Of a DNA stretch of 64,000 nucleotides, positions 50,801 to 62,336 are shown piece by piece. The notes beneath the pieces are model-generated. The model saw only the letters and a list, made by a program, of their open reading frames with translations, was not told the DNA's origin and did not search any database. How positions within the stretch are numbered: the stretch's first letter is position 1; each line of letters opens with the position of its first letter. The position numbers were made by a program, and so were the translations under genes. Source of the stretch: Megalopta genalis (Eukaryota; Arthropoda; Insecta; Hymenoptera; Halictidae); contig NW_027476096.1 of the NCBI RefSeq assembly GCF_051020955.1, positions 2,852,001 through 2,916,000 on the forward strand, given 5' to 3'.

Positions 50801-53800
50801 TTCAAATCCTTGCGAAACACATGATTATCTTCAAATCAATGCGAAGTAGAAGGCTTAGCTTCAAATCCATGCGAAAAACATGATTTAGCTTCAAATCGAT
50901 GCGAAGTAGAAGGCTTATCTACGAATCGATGCGAAACAAATGGTTTAGCTGCAAATACTTGTGATATACATGATTCAGCATCAACTGCATGCGAAACAAA
51001 CGAGTTAGCTTCAAATCCATGCGAAACACATGATTTAGCTTCAAATCAATGCGAAGTAGAAGGGTTATCTTCGAATCCAAGCGAAACAAATGATTTAGCT
51101 TCAAACACTTGTGATATACATGATTTAGCTTCAACTGCATGCGAAACAAACGAGTTAGCTTCAAATCCATGCGCAACACATGATTTAGCTTCAAATCAAT
51201 GCGAAGTAGAAGGGTTATCTTTGAATCCATGCGAAACAAATGGTTTAGCTTCAAACACTTGTGTTATACATGATTTAGCTTCAACTGCATGCGAAACAAC
51301 GAGTTAGCTTTAAATCCATGCGAAACACATGATTTAAATTCAAATCAATGCGAACTAGAAGGGTTATCATCAAATCCGTTCGAATCAAATGGTTTTGCTT
51401 CAAATACTTGTGATATACTTGATTTAGCTTCAACAGCATGCGAAACAAACGAGTTATCTTCAAATCCATGCGAAGCATATGATTTAACATCACATCAATG
51501 CGAAGCAGAAGGCTGATGTTCGAATCCATGCGAAACAAATGGTTTAGCTTCAAACACTTCTGATATACATGACTTAGCTTCAACTGCATGCGAAACAACG
51601 ATTTAGCTTTAAATCCATGCGAAACACGTGATTTAGCTCCAAATCAATGCGAAGTAGAAGGCATAGCTTCAAATCCATGGGAATCAAATGGTTTATCTTC
51701 AAATACTTGTGATATGCATTACTTATCTTCAACTGCATGCAAAACAAACGAGTTAGCTTCAAATCCATGCGAAACACATGATTATCTTCAAATCAATGCG
51801 AAGGAGAGGGGTGATCTTCGAATCCATGCTAATCAAATGGTTTAGCTTCAAACACTTGTGATATACATGATTTAGCTTCAGCTGCTTGCGAAACAACGAG
51901 TTAGCTTTAAATCCTTGCGAAACACATGATTTAACTCCAAATCAATGCGAAGTACAAGGCTTTGCTTCAAATCCATGCGAAACACATGATTTAGCTTCAA
52001 ATCAATGCGAAGTAGAAGGGTTATCTTCGAATCCATGCGAAACAAATGATTTAGCTTCAAACACTTGTGATATACATGATTTAGCTGCAACTGCATGCGA
52101 AACAAACGAGTTAGCTTCAAATCCATGCGCAACACATGATTTAGCTTCAAATCAATGCGAAGTAGAAGGGTTATCTTTGAATCCATGCGAAACAAATGGT
52201 TTAGCTTCAAACACTTTTGTTATACATGATTTAGCTTCAACTGCATGCGAAACAACGAGTTAGCTTTAAATCCATGCGAAACACATGATTTAGCTCCAAA
52301 TCAATGCGAAGTAGAAGGCATAGCTTCAAATCCATGGGAATAAAATGGTTTATCTTCAAATACTTGTGGTATGCATGACTTATCTTCAACTGCATGCGAA
52401 ACAAACGAGTTAGCTTCAAATCCATGCGAAACATATGATTTAACATCAAATCAATGCGAAGTAGAAGGCATAGCTTCAAATCCATGGGAATAAAATGGTT
52501 TAGCTTCAAATATTTGTGATATACATGATTTAGCTTCAACTGCATGCGAAACAAACGAGTTAGCTTCAAATCCATGCGCAACACATGATTTAGCTTCAAA
52601 TCAATGCGAAGTAGAAGGGTTATCTTTGAATCCATGCGAAACAAATGGTTTAGGTTCAAACAATTGTGATATACATGATTCAGCTTCAACAGCATGCGAA
52701 ACAAACGAGTTAGCTGCAAAAACCATGCGAAACACATGATTTAGCTTCAAATTGACGCGAAGTAGAAGGCTTATCTACGAATCCATGCAAAACAAATGGT
52801 TTAGCTGCAAATACTTGTGATATACATGATTCAGCATCAACTGCATGCGAAACAAACAAGTTAGCTTCAAATCCATGCGAAACACATGATTTAACTCCAA
52901 ATCAATGCGAAGTAGAAGGCTTTGCTTCAAATCCATGCGTAAAACATGATTTAGCTTAAAATCAATGCGAAGTAGAAGGGTTATCTTCGAATTCATGCGA
53001 AACAAATGATTTAGCTTGAAACACTTGTGATATACATGATTTAGCTTCAACAGCATGCGAAACAATCGAGTTAGCTTCAAATCCATGCGAAATACATGAT
53101 TTAGTTTCAAATCAATGCGAAGAAGAATGCATAGCTTCAAATCCATGGGAATCAAATGGTTTATCTTCAAATACTTGTGATATGCATTACTTATCTTCAA
53201 CTGCATGCGAAACAAACGAGTTAGCTTCAAAAACATGCGAAACACATGATTATCTTCAAATCAATGCGAAGAAGAGGGGTGATCTTCGAATCCATGCTAA
53301 TCAAATGGTTTAGCTTCAAACACTTGTGATATACATGATTTAGCTTCAACTGCTTGCGAAACAACGAGTCAGCTTTAAATCCATGCGAAACACATGATTT
53401 AACTCCAAATCATTGTGAAGTAGAAGGCTTTGCTTCAAATCCATGCGAAACACATGATTTAGCTTCAAATCAATGCGAAGTAGAAGGGTTATCTTCGAAT
53501 CCATGCGAAACAAATCATTTAGCTTCAAACACTTGTAATATACATGATTTAGCTTCAACTGCATGCGAAACAAACGAGTTAGCTTCAAATCCATGCGAAA
53601 CACATGATTATCTTCAAATCAATGCGAAGAAGGGTGGTGATCTTCGAATCCATGCTAATCAAATGGTTCATATTCAAATACTTGTGATATACATGATTTA
53701 GCTTCAACAGCAAGCGAAACAAAGGAGTTAGCTTCAAATCCATGCGAAACACATGATTTAGCTCCAAATCAATGCGAAGTAGAAGGCATAGCTTCAAATC

Positions 53801-54424
53801 CATGGGAATCAAATGGTTTAGCTTCAAATACTTGTGATATACATGATTTAGCATCAACAGCATGCGAAACAAACGAGTTAGCTTCAAATCCAAGCGAAGC
53901 ATATGATTTCGTTTCAAATCAATGCGAAGTAGAAGGCTGATCTCCGATCCACGCGAAACAGATTGTATAGATTCAAATACTTGTGATATACATGATTTAG
54001 CATCAACAGCATGCGAAACAAACGAGTTAGCTTCAAATCCATGCGCAACACATGATTTAGCTTCAAATCAATGCGAAGTAGAAGGGTTATCTTTGAATCC
54101 ATGCGAAACAAATGGTTTAGCTTCAAACACTTGTGTTATACATGATTTAGCTTCAACTGCATGCGAAACAACGAGTTAGCTTTAAATCCATGCGAAACAC
54201 ATGATTTCGCTCCAAATAAATGCGAAGTGGAAGAATCATCTTTGAATCAATGCGAAACAAATTGTTTAGCTTCAAATACTTGTGATATACATGATTTAGC
54301 TTCAAATCAATGCGAAGTAGAAGGGTTATCTTCGAATCCACGCGAAACAAATGATTTAGCTTCAAACACTTGTGATATACATGATTTAGCTTCAACTGCA
54401 TGCGAAACAAACGAGTTAGCTTCA
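50801..54424 (+). repeat. Satellite block rich in one-base-deleted B units
   Basis: The deletion marker gcgaaacaacga appears at about 51290, 51588, 51887, 52246, 53355 and 54162. A second marker, gattatcttcaaatcaatgc followed by gaagaggggtgatc or a close variant, lies near 51780, 53250 and 53609; it lacks a base relative to gatttagcttc. Pieces of this block recur in 57580-58100 and 61740-62350. Confidence 0.82.
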
Positions 54425-56245
54425 AATCCATGCGAAACACATGATTTAGATTCAAATCAATGCGAAGTAAAAGGGTTATCTTCGAATCCAAGCGAAACAA
54501 ATGATTTAGCTTCAAACACTTGTGATATACATGATTTAGCTTCAACTGCATGCGAAACAAACGAGTTAGCTTCAAATCCATGCGAAACACATGATTTAGC
54601 TTCAAATCAGTGCGAAGAAGAGGGGTGATCTTCGAATCCATGCTAATCAAATGGTTCATATTCAAATACTTGTGATATACATGATTTAGCTTCAACAGCA
54701 AGCGAAACAAAGGAGTTAGCTTCAAATCCATGCGAAACACATGATTTAGCTCCAAATCAATGCGAAGTAGAAGGCATAGCATCAAATCCATGGGAATCAA
54801 ATGGTTTAGCTTCAAATACTTGTGATATACATGATTTAGCATCAACAGCATGCGAAACAAACGAGTTAGCTTCAAATCCAAGCGAAGCATATGATTTCGT
54901 TTCAAATCAATGCGAAGTAGAAGGCTGATCTCCGATCCACGCGAAACAGATTGTATAGATTCAAATACTTGTGATATACATGATTTAGCTTCAACAGCAT
55001 GCGAAACAAACGTGTTAGCTTCAAATCCATGCGAAACACATGATTTAGCTTCAATTTGAAGCGAAGTAGAAGGCTTAGCTTCAAATCCATGCCAATCAAA
55101 CGGTTTAGCTTCAAATACTTGTGATATACATGGTTCAGCTTCAAGTGCATGAGAAATTACCGAGTTAGCTTCAAATCCATGCGAAACACATGACTTAGGT
55201 CCGAATCAGTGCGAACCAGAAGGCTGATGTTCGAATCCATGCGAAACAAAGGTTTTGCTTCAAATACTTGTGATATACATGATTTAACTTCAACTGCATG
55301 CGAAACAAACTAGTTAGTTTCAAATCCATGCGAAACACATGATTTACCTTCAAATCAATGCGAAGTAGAACGATTATCTTCGAATCCATGCAAAACAAAT
55401 GATTTAGCTTCAAACAAATTGTGATATACATTATTTATCTTCAACTGCATGCGAAACAAACAAGCTAGCCTCAAATCCAAGCGAAACACATGATTTATCT
55501 TCGAATCAATGCGAGGTAGAAGGCTTAGCTTCAATTCCATGCGAATCAAACGATTTAGCTTCAAATACTTGTGATATACATGATTTAGCTTCAACTGCAT
55601 GCGAAACAAACGAGTTAGCTTCAAATCCATGCGCAACACATGAATTAGCTTCAAATCAATGCGAAGTAGAAGGGTTATCTTTGAATCCATGCGAAACAAA
55701 TGGTTTAGCTTCAAACACTTGTGTTATACATGATTTAGCTTCAACTGCATGCGAAACAACGAGTTAGCTTTAAACCCATGCGAAACACATGATTCAACTC
55801 CAAATCAATGCGAAGTAGAAGGCTTTGCTTTAAATCCATGCGAAACACATGATTTAGCTTCAAACCAATGCGAAGTAGAAGGGTTATCTTCGAATCCATG
55901 CGAAACAAATGGTTTAGCTTCAAACACTTGTGATATACATGATTTAGCTTCAACAGCATGCGAAACAAACGTGTTAGCTTCAAATCCATGCGAAACACAT
56001 GATTTAGCTTCAATTTAATGCGAAGTAGAAGGCTTAGCTTCAAATCCATGCCAATCAAACGGTTTAGCTTCAAATACTTGTGATATACATGGTTCAGCTT
56101 CAAATGCATGCGAAATAAACGAGTTGGCTTCAAATCCATGCGAAACACATGATTTAGGTCCAAATCAATGCGAAGCAGAAGGCTGATGTTCGAATCCATG
56201 CGAAACAAAGGTTTTGCTTCAAATACTTGTGATATACATGATTTA
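54425..56245 (+). repeat. Terminal-block repeat, copy 1
   Basis: Parts of this segment recur twice downstream: 54875-56245 at 58411-59781 (offset 3536) and 54425-56080 at 62337-63992 (offset 7912). Shared oddities include tccgatccacgcgaaacag near 54930, agaaattaccgagttag near 55150, and gaaacaaaggttttgc near 55245. Confidence 0.87.
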
Positions 56246-56309
56246 GCTTCAACTGCATGCGAAACAGACGAGTTAGCTTCAAATCCATGCGAAACACATG
56301 ATTTAGCTT

Positions 56310-58105
56310 CAAATCAATGCGAAGTAGAACGATTATCTTCGAATCCATGCAAAACAAATGGTTTAGCTTCAAACACTTGTGATATACATGATTTAGATTC
56401 AGCTGCATGCGAAACAAACTAGTTAGTTTCAAATCCATGCGAAACACATGATTTAGCTTCAAATCAATGCGAAGTAGAAGGATTATCTTCGAATCCATGC
56501 AAAACAAATGATTTAGCATCAAACAAATTGTGATATACAGGATTTAGCTTCAACTGCATGCGAAACAAACAAGCTAGCCTCAAATCCAAGCGAAACACAT
56601 GATTTATCTTCAAATCAATGCGAAGTAGAAGGCATAGCTTCAAATCCATGGGAATAAAATGGTTTAGCTTCAAATACTTGTGATATACATGATTTAGCTT
56701 CAAATCAATGCTAAGTAGAAGGGTTATATTCGAATCCATGCGAAACAAATGATTTAGCTTCAAACACTTGTGATATACATGATTTAGCTTCAACTGCATG
56801 CAAAACGAACGAGTTAGCTTTAAATCCATGCGAAACACATGATTTCGCTCCAAATAAATGCGAAGTGGAAGAATGATCTTTGAATCAATGCGAAACAAAT
56901 GGTTTAGCTTCAAATACTTGTGATATACATGATTTAGATTCAAATCAATGCGAAGTAGAAGGATTATCTTTGAATCCATGCGAAACAAAGGGTTTAGTTT
57001 CAAACACTTGTGATACACATGATTTAGCTTCAACTGCATGCAAAACATACGAGTTAGCTTTAAATCCATGCGAAACACATGATTTCGCTCCAAATAAATG
57101 CGAAGTGGAAGAATCATCTTTGAATCAATGCGAAACAAATGGTTTAGCTTCAAATACTTGTGATATACATGATTTAGCTTCAAATCAATGCGAAGTAGAA
57201 GGGTTATCTTCGAATCCATGCGAAACAAATGATTTAGCTTCAAACACTTGTGATATACATGATTTAGCTTCAACTGCATGCGAAACAAACGAGGTAGCTT
57301 CAAATCCATGCGAAACACATGATTTAGCTTCAAACCAATGCGAAGAAGAAGGATTATCTTCGAATCCATGCGAAACAAATGGTTTAGCTTCAAACACTTG
57401 TGATAGACATGATTTAGCTTCAACAGCATGCGAAACAAACGAGTTAGCTTCAAAAACCATGCGAAACACATGATTTAGCTTCAAATCGACGCGAAGTAGA
57501 AGGCTTATCTACGAATCCATGCGAAACAAATGGTTTAGCTTCAAACACTTGTGATATACATGATTTAGCTTCAACTGCATGCGAAACAACGATTTAGCTT
57601 TAAATCCACGCGAAACACATGATTTAACTCCAAATCAATGCGAAGTAGAAGGCTTTGCTTCAAATCCATGCGAAAAACATGATTTAGCTTAAAATCAATG
57701 CGAAGTAGAAGGGTTATCTTCGAATTCATGCGAAACAAGTGATTTAGCTTGAAACACTTGTGATATACATGATTTAGCTTCAACAGCATGCGAAACAATC
57801 GAGTTAGCTTCAAATCCATGCGAAATACATGATTTAGTTTCAAATCAATGCGAAGAAGAATGCATAGCTTCAAATCCATGGGAATCAAATGGTTTATCTT
57901 CAAATACTTGTGATATGCATTACTTATCTTCAACTGCATGCGAAACAAACGAGTTAGCTTCAAATACATGCGAAACACATGATTATCTTCAAATCAATGC
58001 GAAGAAGAGGGGTGATCTTCGAATCCATGCTAATCAAACGGTTTAGCTTCAAACACTTGTGATATACATGATTTAGCTTCAACTGGTTGCGAAACAACGA
58101 GTTAG
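56310..58105 (+). repeat. 1.8-kb higher-order repeat, copy 1
   Basis: Matches 60476-62271 at an offset of 4166 bp. Diagnostic features are gaaagggtttagtttc type units near 56990, the repeated pair aaataaatgcgaagtggaag near 56850 and 57090, the two-base insertion in tcaaaaaccatgcg near 57452, and aactggttgcgaaac near 58081. An additional copy of 56938-57350 lies at 59764-60180. Confidence 0.87.
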
Positions 58106-58400
58106 CTTCAAATCCATGCGAAACACATGATTTAGCTTCAAATCAGTGCGAAGAAGAGGGGTGATCTTCGAATCCATGCTAATCAAATGGTTCATATTCA
58201 AATACTTGTGATATACATGATTTAGCTTCAACAGCAAGCGAAACAAAGGAGTTAGCTTCAAATCCATGCGAAACACACGATTTAGCTTCAAATCAGTGCG
58301 AAGAAGAGGGGTGATCTTCGAATCCATGCTAATCAAATGGTTCATATTCAAATACTTGTGATATACATGATTTAGCTTCAACAGCAAGCGAAACAAAGGA
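58101..58400 (+). repeat. 150-bp tandem duplication
   Basis: Bases 58101-58250 and 58251-58400 carry the same five variant units, including cagtgcgaagaagagggg, catgctaatcaaatgg and cagcaagcgaaacaaagg. The same segment occurs as a single copy at about 54570-54720 and 62485-62635, so the duplication is specific to this place. Confidence 0.88.
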
Positions 58401-58410
58401 GTTAGCTCCA

Positions 58411-59781
58411 AATCCAAGCGAAGCATATGATTTCGTTTCAAATCAATGCGAAGTAGAAGGCTGATCTCCGATCCACGCGAAACAGATTGTATAGATTCAA
58501 ATACTTGTGATATACATGATTTAGCTTCAACAGCATGCGAAACAAACGTGTTAGCTTCAAATCCATGCGAAACACATGATTTAGCTTCAATTTGATGCGA
58601 AGTAGAAGGCTTAGCCTCAAATCCATGCCAATCAAACGGTTTAGCTTCAAATACTTGTGATATACATGGTTCAGCTTCAAGTGCATGAGAAATTACCGAG
58701 TTAGCTTCAAATCCATGCGAAACACATGACTTAGGTCCGAATCAGTGCGAAGCAGAAGGCTGATGTTCGAATCCATGCGAAACAAAGGTTTTGCTTCAAA
58801 TACTTGTGATATACATGATTTAACTTCAACTGCATGCGAAACAAACTAGTTAGTTTCAAATCCATGCGAAACACATGATTTACCTTCAAATCAATGCGAA
58901 GTAGAACGATTATCTTCGAATCCAAGCAAAACAAATGATTTAGCTTCAAACAAATTGTGATATACATTATTTATCTTCAACTGCATGCGAAACAAACAAG
59001 CTAGCCTCAAATCCAAGCGAAACACATGATTTATCTTCGAATCAATGCGAGGTAGAAGGCTTAGCTTCAATTCCATGCGAATCAAACGATTTAGCTTCAA
59101 ATACTTGTGATATACATGATTTAGCTTCAACTGCATGCGAAACAAACGAGTTAGCTTCAAATCCATGCGCAACACATGATTTAGCTTCAAATCAATGCGA
59201 AGTAGAAGGGTTATCTTTGAATCCATGCGAAACAAATGGTTTAGCTTCAAACACTTGTGTTATACATGATTTAGCTTCAACTGCATGCGAAACAACGAGT
59301 TAGCTTTAAACCCATGCGAAACACATGATTCAACTCCAAATCAATGCGAAGTAGAAGGCTTTGCTTTAAATCCATGCGAAACACATGATTTAGCTTCAAA
59401 CCAATGCGAAGTAGAAGGGTTATCTTCGAATCCATGCGAAACAAATGGTTTAGCTTCAAACACTTGTGATATACATGATTTAGCTTCAACAGCATGCGAA
59501 ACAAACGTGTTAGCTTCAAATCCATGCGAAACACATGATTTAGCTTCAATTTAATGCGAAGTAGAAGGCTTAGCTTCAAATCCATGCCAATCAAACGGTT
59601 TAGCTTCAAATACTTGTGATATACATGGTTCAGCTTCAAATGCATGCGAAATAAACGAGTTAGCTTCAAATCCATGCGAAACACATGATTTAGGTCCAAA
59701 TCAATGCGAAGCAGAAGGCTGATGTTCGAATCCATGCGAAACAAAGGTTTTGCTTCAAATACTTGTGATATACATGATTTA
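58411..59781 (+). repeat. Terminal-block repeat, copy 2
   Basis: Copy of 54875-56245 at an offset of 3536 bp. At 59781 it switches to a segment like 56938-57350, a mosaic junction within the shared stretch cttgtgatatacatgattta. Confidence 0.87.
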
Positions 59782-60475
59782 GATTCAAATCAATGCGAAG
59801 TAGAAGTATTATCTTTGAATCCATGCGAAACAAAGGGTTTAGTTTCAAACACTTGTGATACACATGATTTAGCTTCAACTGCATGCAAAACATACGAGTT
59901 AGCTTTAAATCCATGCGAAACACATGATTTCGCTCCAAATAAATGCGAAGTGGAAGAATCATCTTTGAATCAATGCGAAACAAATGGTTTAGCTTCAAAT
60001 ACTTGTGATATACATGATTTAGCTTCAAATCAATGCGAAGTAGAAGGGTTATCTTCGAATCCATGCGAAACAAATGATTTAGCTTCAAACACTTGTGATA
60101 TACATGATTTAGCTTCAACTGCATGCGAAACAAACGAGTTAGCTTCAAATCCATGCGAAACACATGATTTAGCTTCAAACCAATGCTAAGAAGAAGGATT
60201 ATCTTCGAATCCATGCGAAACAAATGGTTTAGCTTCAAACACTTGTGATATACATGATTTAGCTTCAACAGCATGCGAAACAAACGTGTTAGCTTCAAAT
60301 CCATGCGAAACACATGATTTAGCTTCAATTTAATGCGAAGTAGAAGGCTTAGCTTCAAATCCATGCCAATCAAACGGTTTAGCTTCAAATACTTGTGATA
60401 TACATGGTTCAGCTTCAAATGCATGCGAAATAAACGAGTTAGCTTCAAATCCATGCGAAACACATGATTTAGGTC

Positions 60476-62271
60476 CAAATCAATGCGAAGTAGAACGATT
60501 ATCTTCGAATCCATGCAAAACAAATGGTTTAGCTTCAAACACTTGTGATATACATGATTTAGATTCAGCTGCATGCGAAACAAACTAGTTAGTTTCAAAT
60601 CCATGCGAAACACATGATTTAGCTTCAAATCAATGCGAAGTAGAAGGATTATCTTCGAATCCATGCAAAACAAATGATTTAGCATCAAACAAATTGTGAT
60701 ATACAGGATTTAGCTTCAACTGCATGCGAAACAAACAAGCTAGCCTCAAATCCAAGCGAAACACATGATTTATCTTCAAATCAATGCGAAGTAGAAGGCA
60801 TAGCTTCAAATCCATGGGAATAAAATGGTTTAGCTTCAAATACTTGTGATATACATGATTTAGCTTCAAATCAATGCTAAGTAGAAGGGTTATATTCGAA
60901 TCCATGCGAAACAAATGATTTAGCTTCAAACACTTGTGATATACATGATTTAGCTTCAACTGCATGCAAAACGAACGAGTTAGCTTTAAATCCATGCGAA
61001 ACACATGATTTCGCTCCAAATAAATGCGAAGTGGAAGAATGATCTTTGAATCAATGCGAAACAAATGGTTTAGCTTCAAATACTTGTGATATACATGATT
61101 TAGATTCAAATCAATGCGAAGTAGAAGGATTATCTTTGAATCCATGCGAAACAAAGGGTTTAGTTTCAAACACTTGTGATACACATGATTTAGCTTCAAC
61201 TGCATGCAAAACATACGAGTTAGCTTTAAATCCATGCGAAACACATGATTTCGCTCCAAATAAATGCGAAGTGGAAGAATCATCTTTGAATCAATGCGAA
61301 ACAAATGGTTTAGCTTCAAATACTTGTGATATACATGATTTAGCTTCAAATCAATGCGAAGTAGAAGGGTTATCTTCGAATCCATGCGAAACAAATGATT
61401 TAGCTTCAAACACTTGTGATATACATGATTTAGCTTCAACTGCATGCGAAACAAACGAGTTAGCTTCAAATCCATGCGAAACACATGATTTAGCTTCAAA
61501 CCAATGCGAAGAAGAAGGATTATCTTCGAATCCATGCGAAACAAATGGTTTAGCTTCAAACACTTGTGATAGACATGATTTAGCTTCAACAGCATGCGAA
61601 ACAAACGAGTTAGCTTCAAAAACCATGCGAAACACATGATTTAGCTTCAAATCGACGCGAAGTAGAAGGCTTATCTACGAATCCATGCGAAGCAAATGGT
61701 TTAGCTTCAAACACTTGTGATATACATGATTTAGCTTCAACTGCATGCGAAACAACGATTTAGCTTTAAATCCACGCGAAACACATGATTTAACTCCAAA
61801 TCAATGCGAAGTAGAAGGCTTTGCTTCAAATCCATGCGAAAAACATGATTTAGCTTAAAATCAATGCGAAGTAGAAGGGTTATCTTCGAATTCATGCGAA
61901 ACAAATGATTTAGCTTGAAACACTTGTGATATACATGATTTAGCTTCAACAGCATGCGAAACAATCGAGTTAGCTTCAAATCCATGCGAAATACATGATT
62001 TAGTTTCAAATCAATGCGAAAAAGAATGCATAGCTTCAAATCCATGGGAATCAAATGGTTTATCTTCAAATACTTGTGATATGCATTACTTATCTTCAAC
62101 TGCATGCGAAACAAACGAGTTAGCTTCAAATACATGCGAAACACATGATTATCTTCAAATCAATGCGAAGAAGAGGGGTGATCTTCGAATCCATGCTAAT
62201 CAAACGGTTTAGCTTCAAACACTTGTGATATACATGATTTAGCTTCAACTGGTTGCGAAACAACGAGTTAG
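60476..62271 (+). repeat. 1.8-kb higher-order repeat, copy 2
   Basis: Copy of 56310-58105. It ends just after aactggttgcgaaac near 62247. Copy 1 then continues with cttcaaatcc, whereas this copy continues with ctttaaatcc and joins a segment of the 53.4-kb type. Confidence 0.87.
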
Positions 62272-62336
62272 CTTTAAATCCATGCGAAACACATGATTTA
62301 ACTCCAAATCATTGCGAAGTAGAAGGCTTTGCTTCA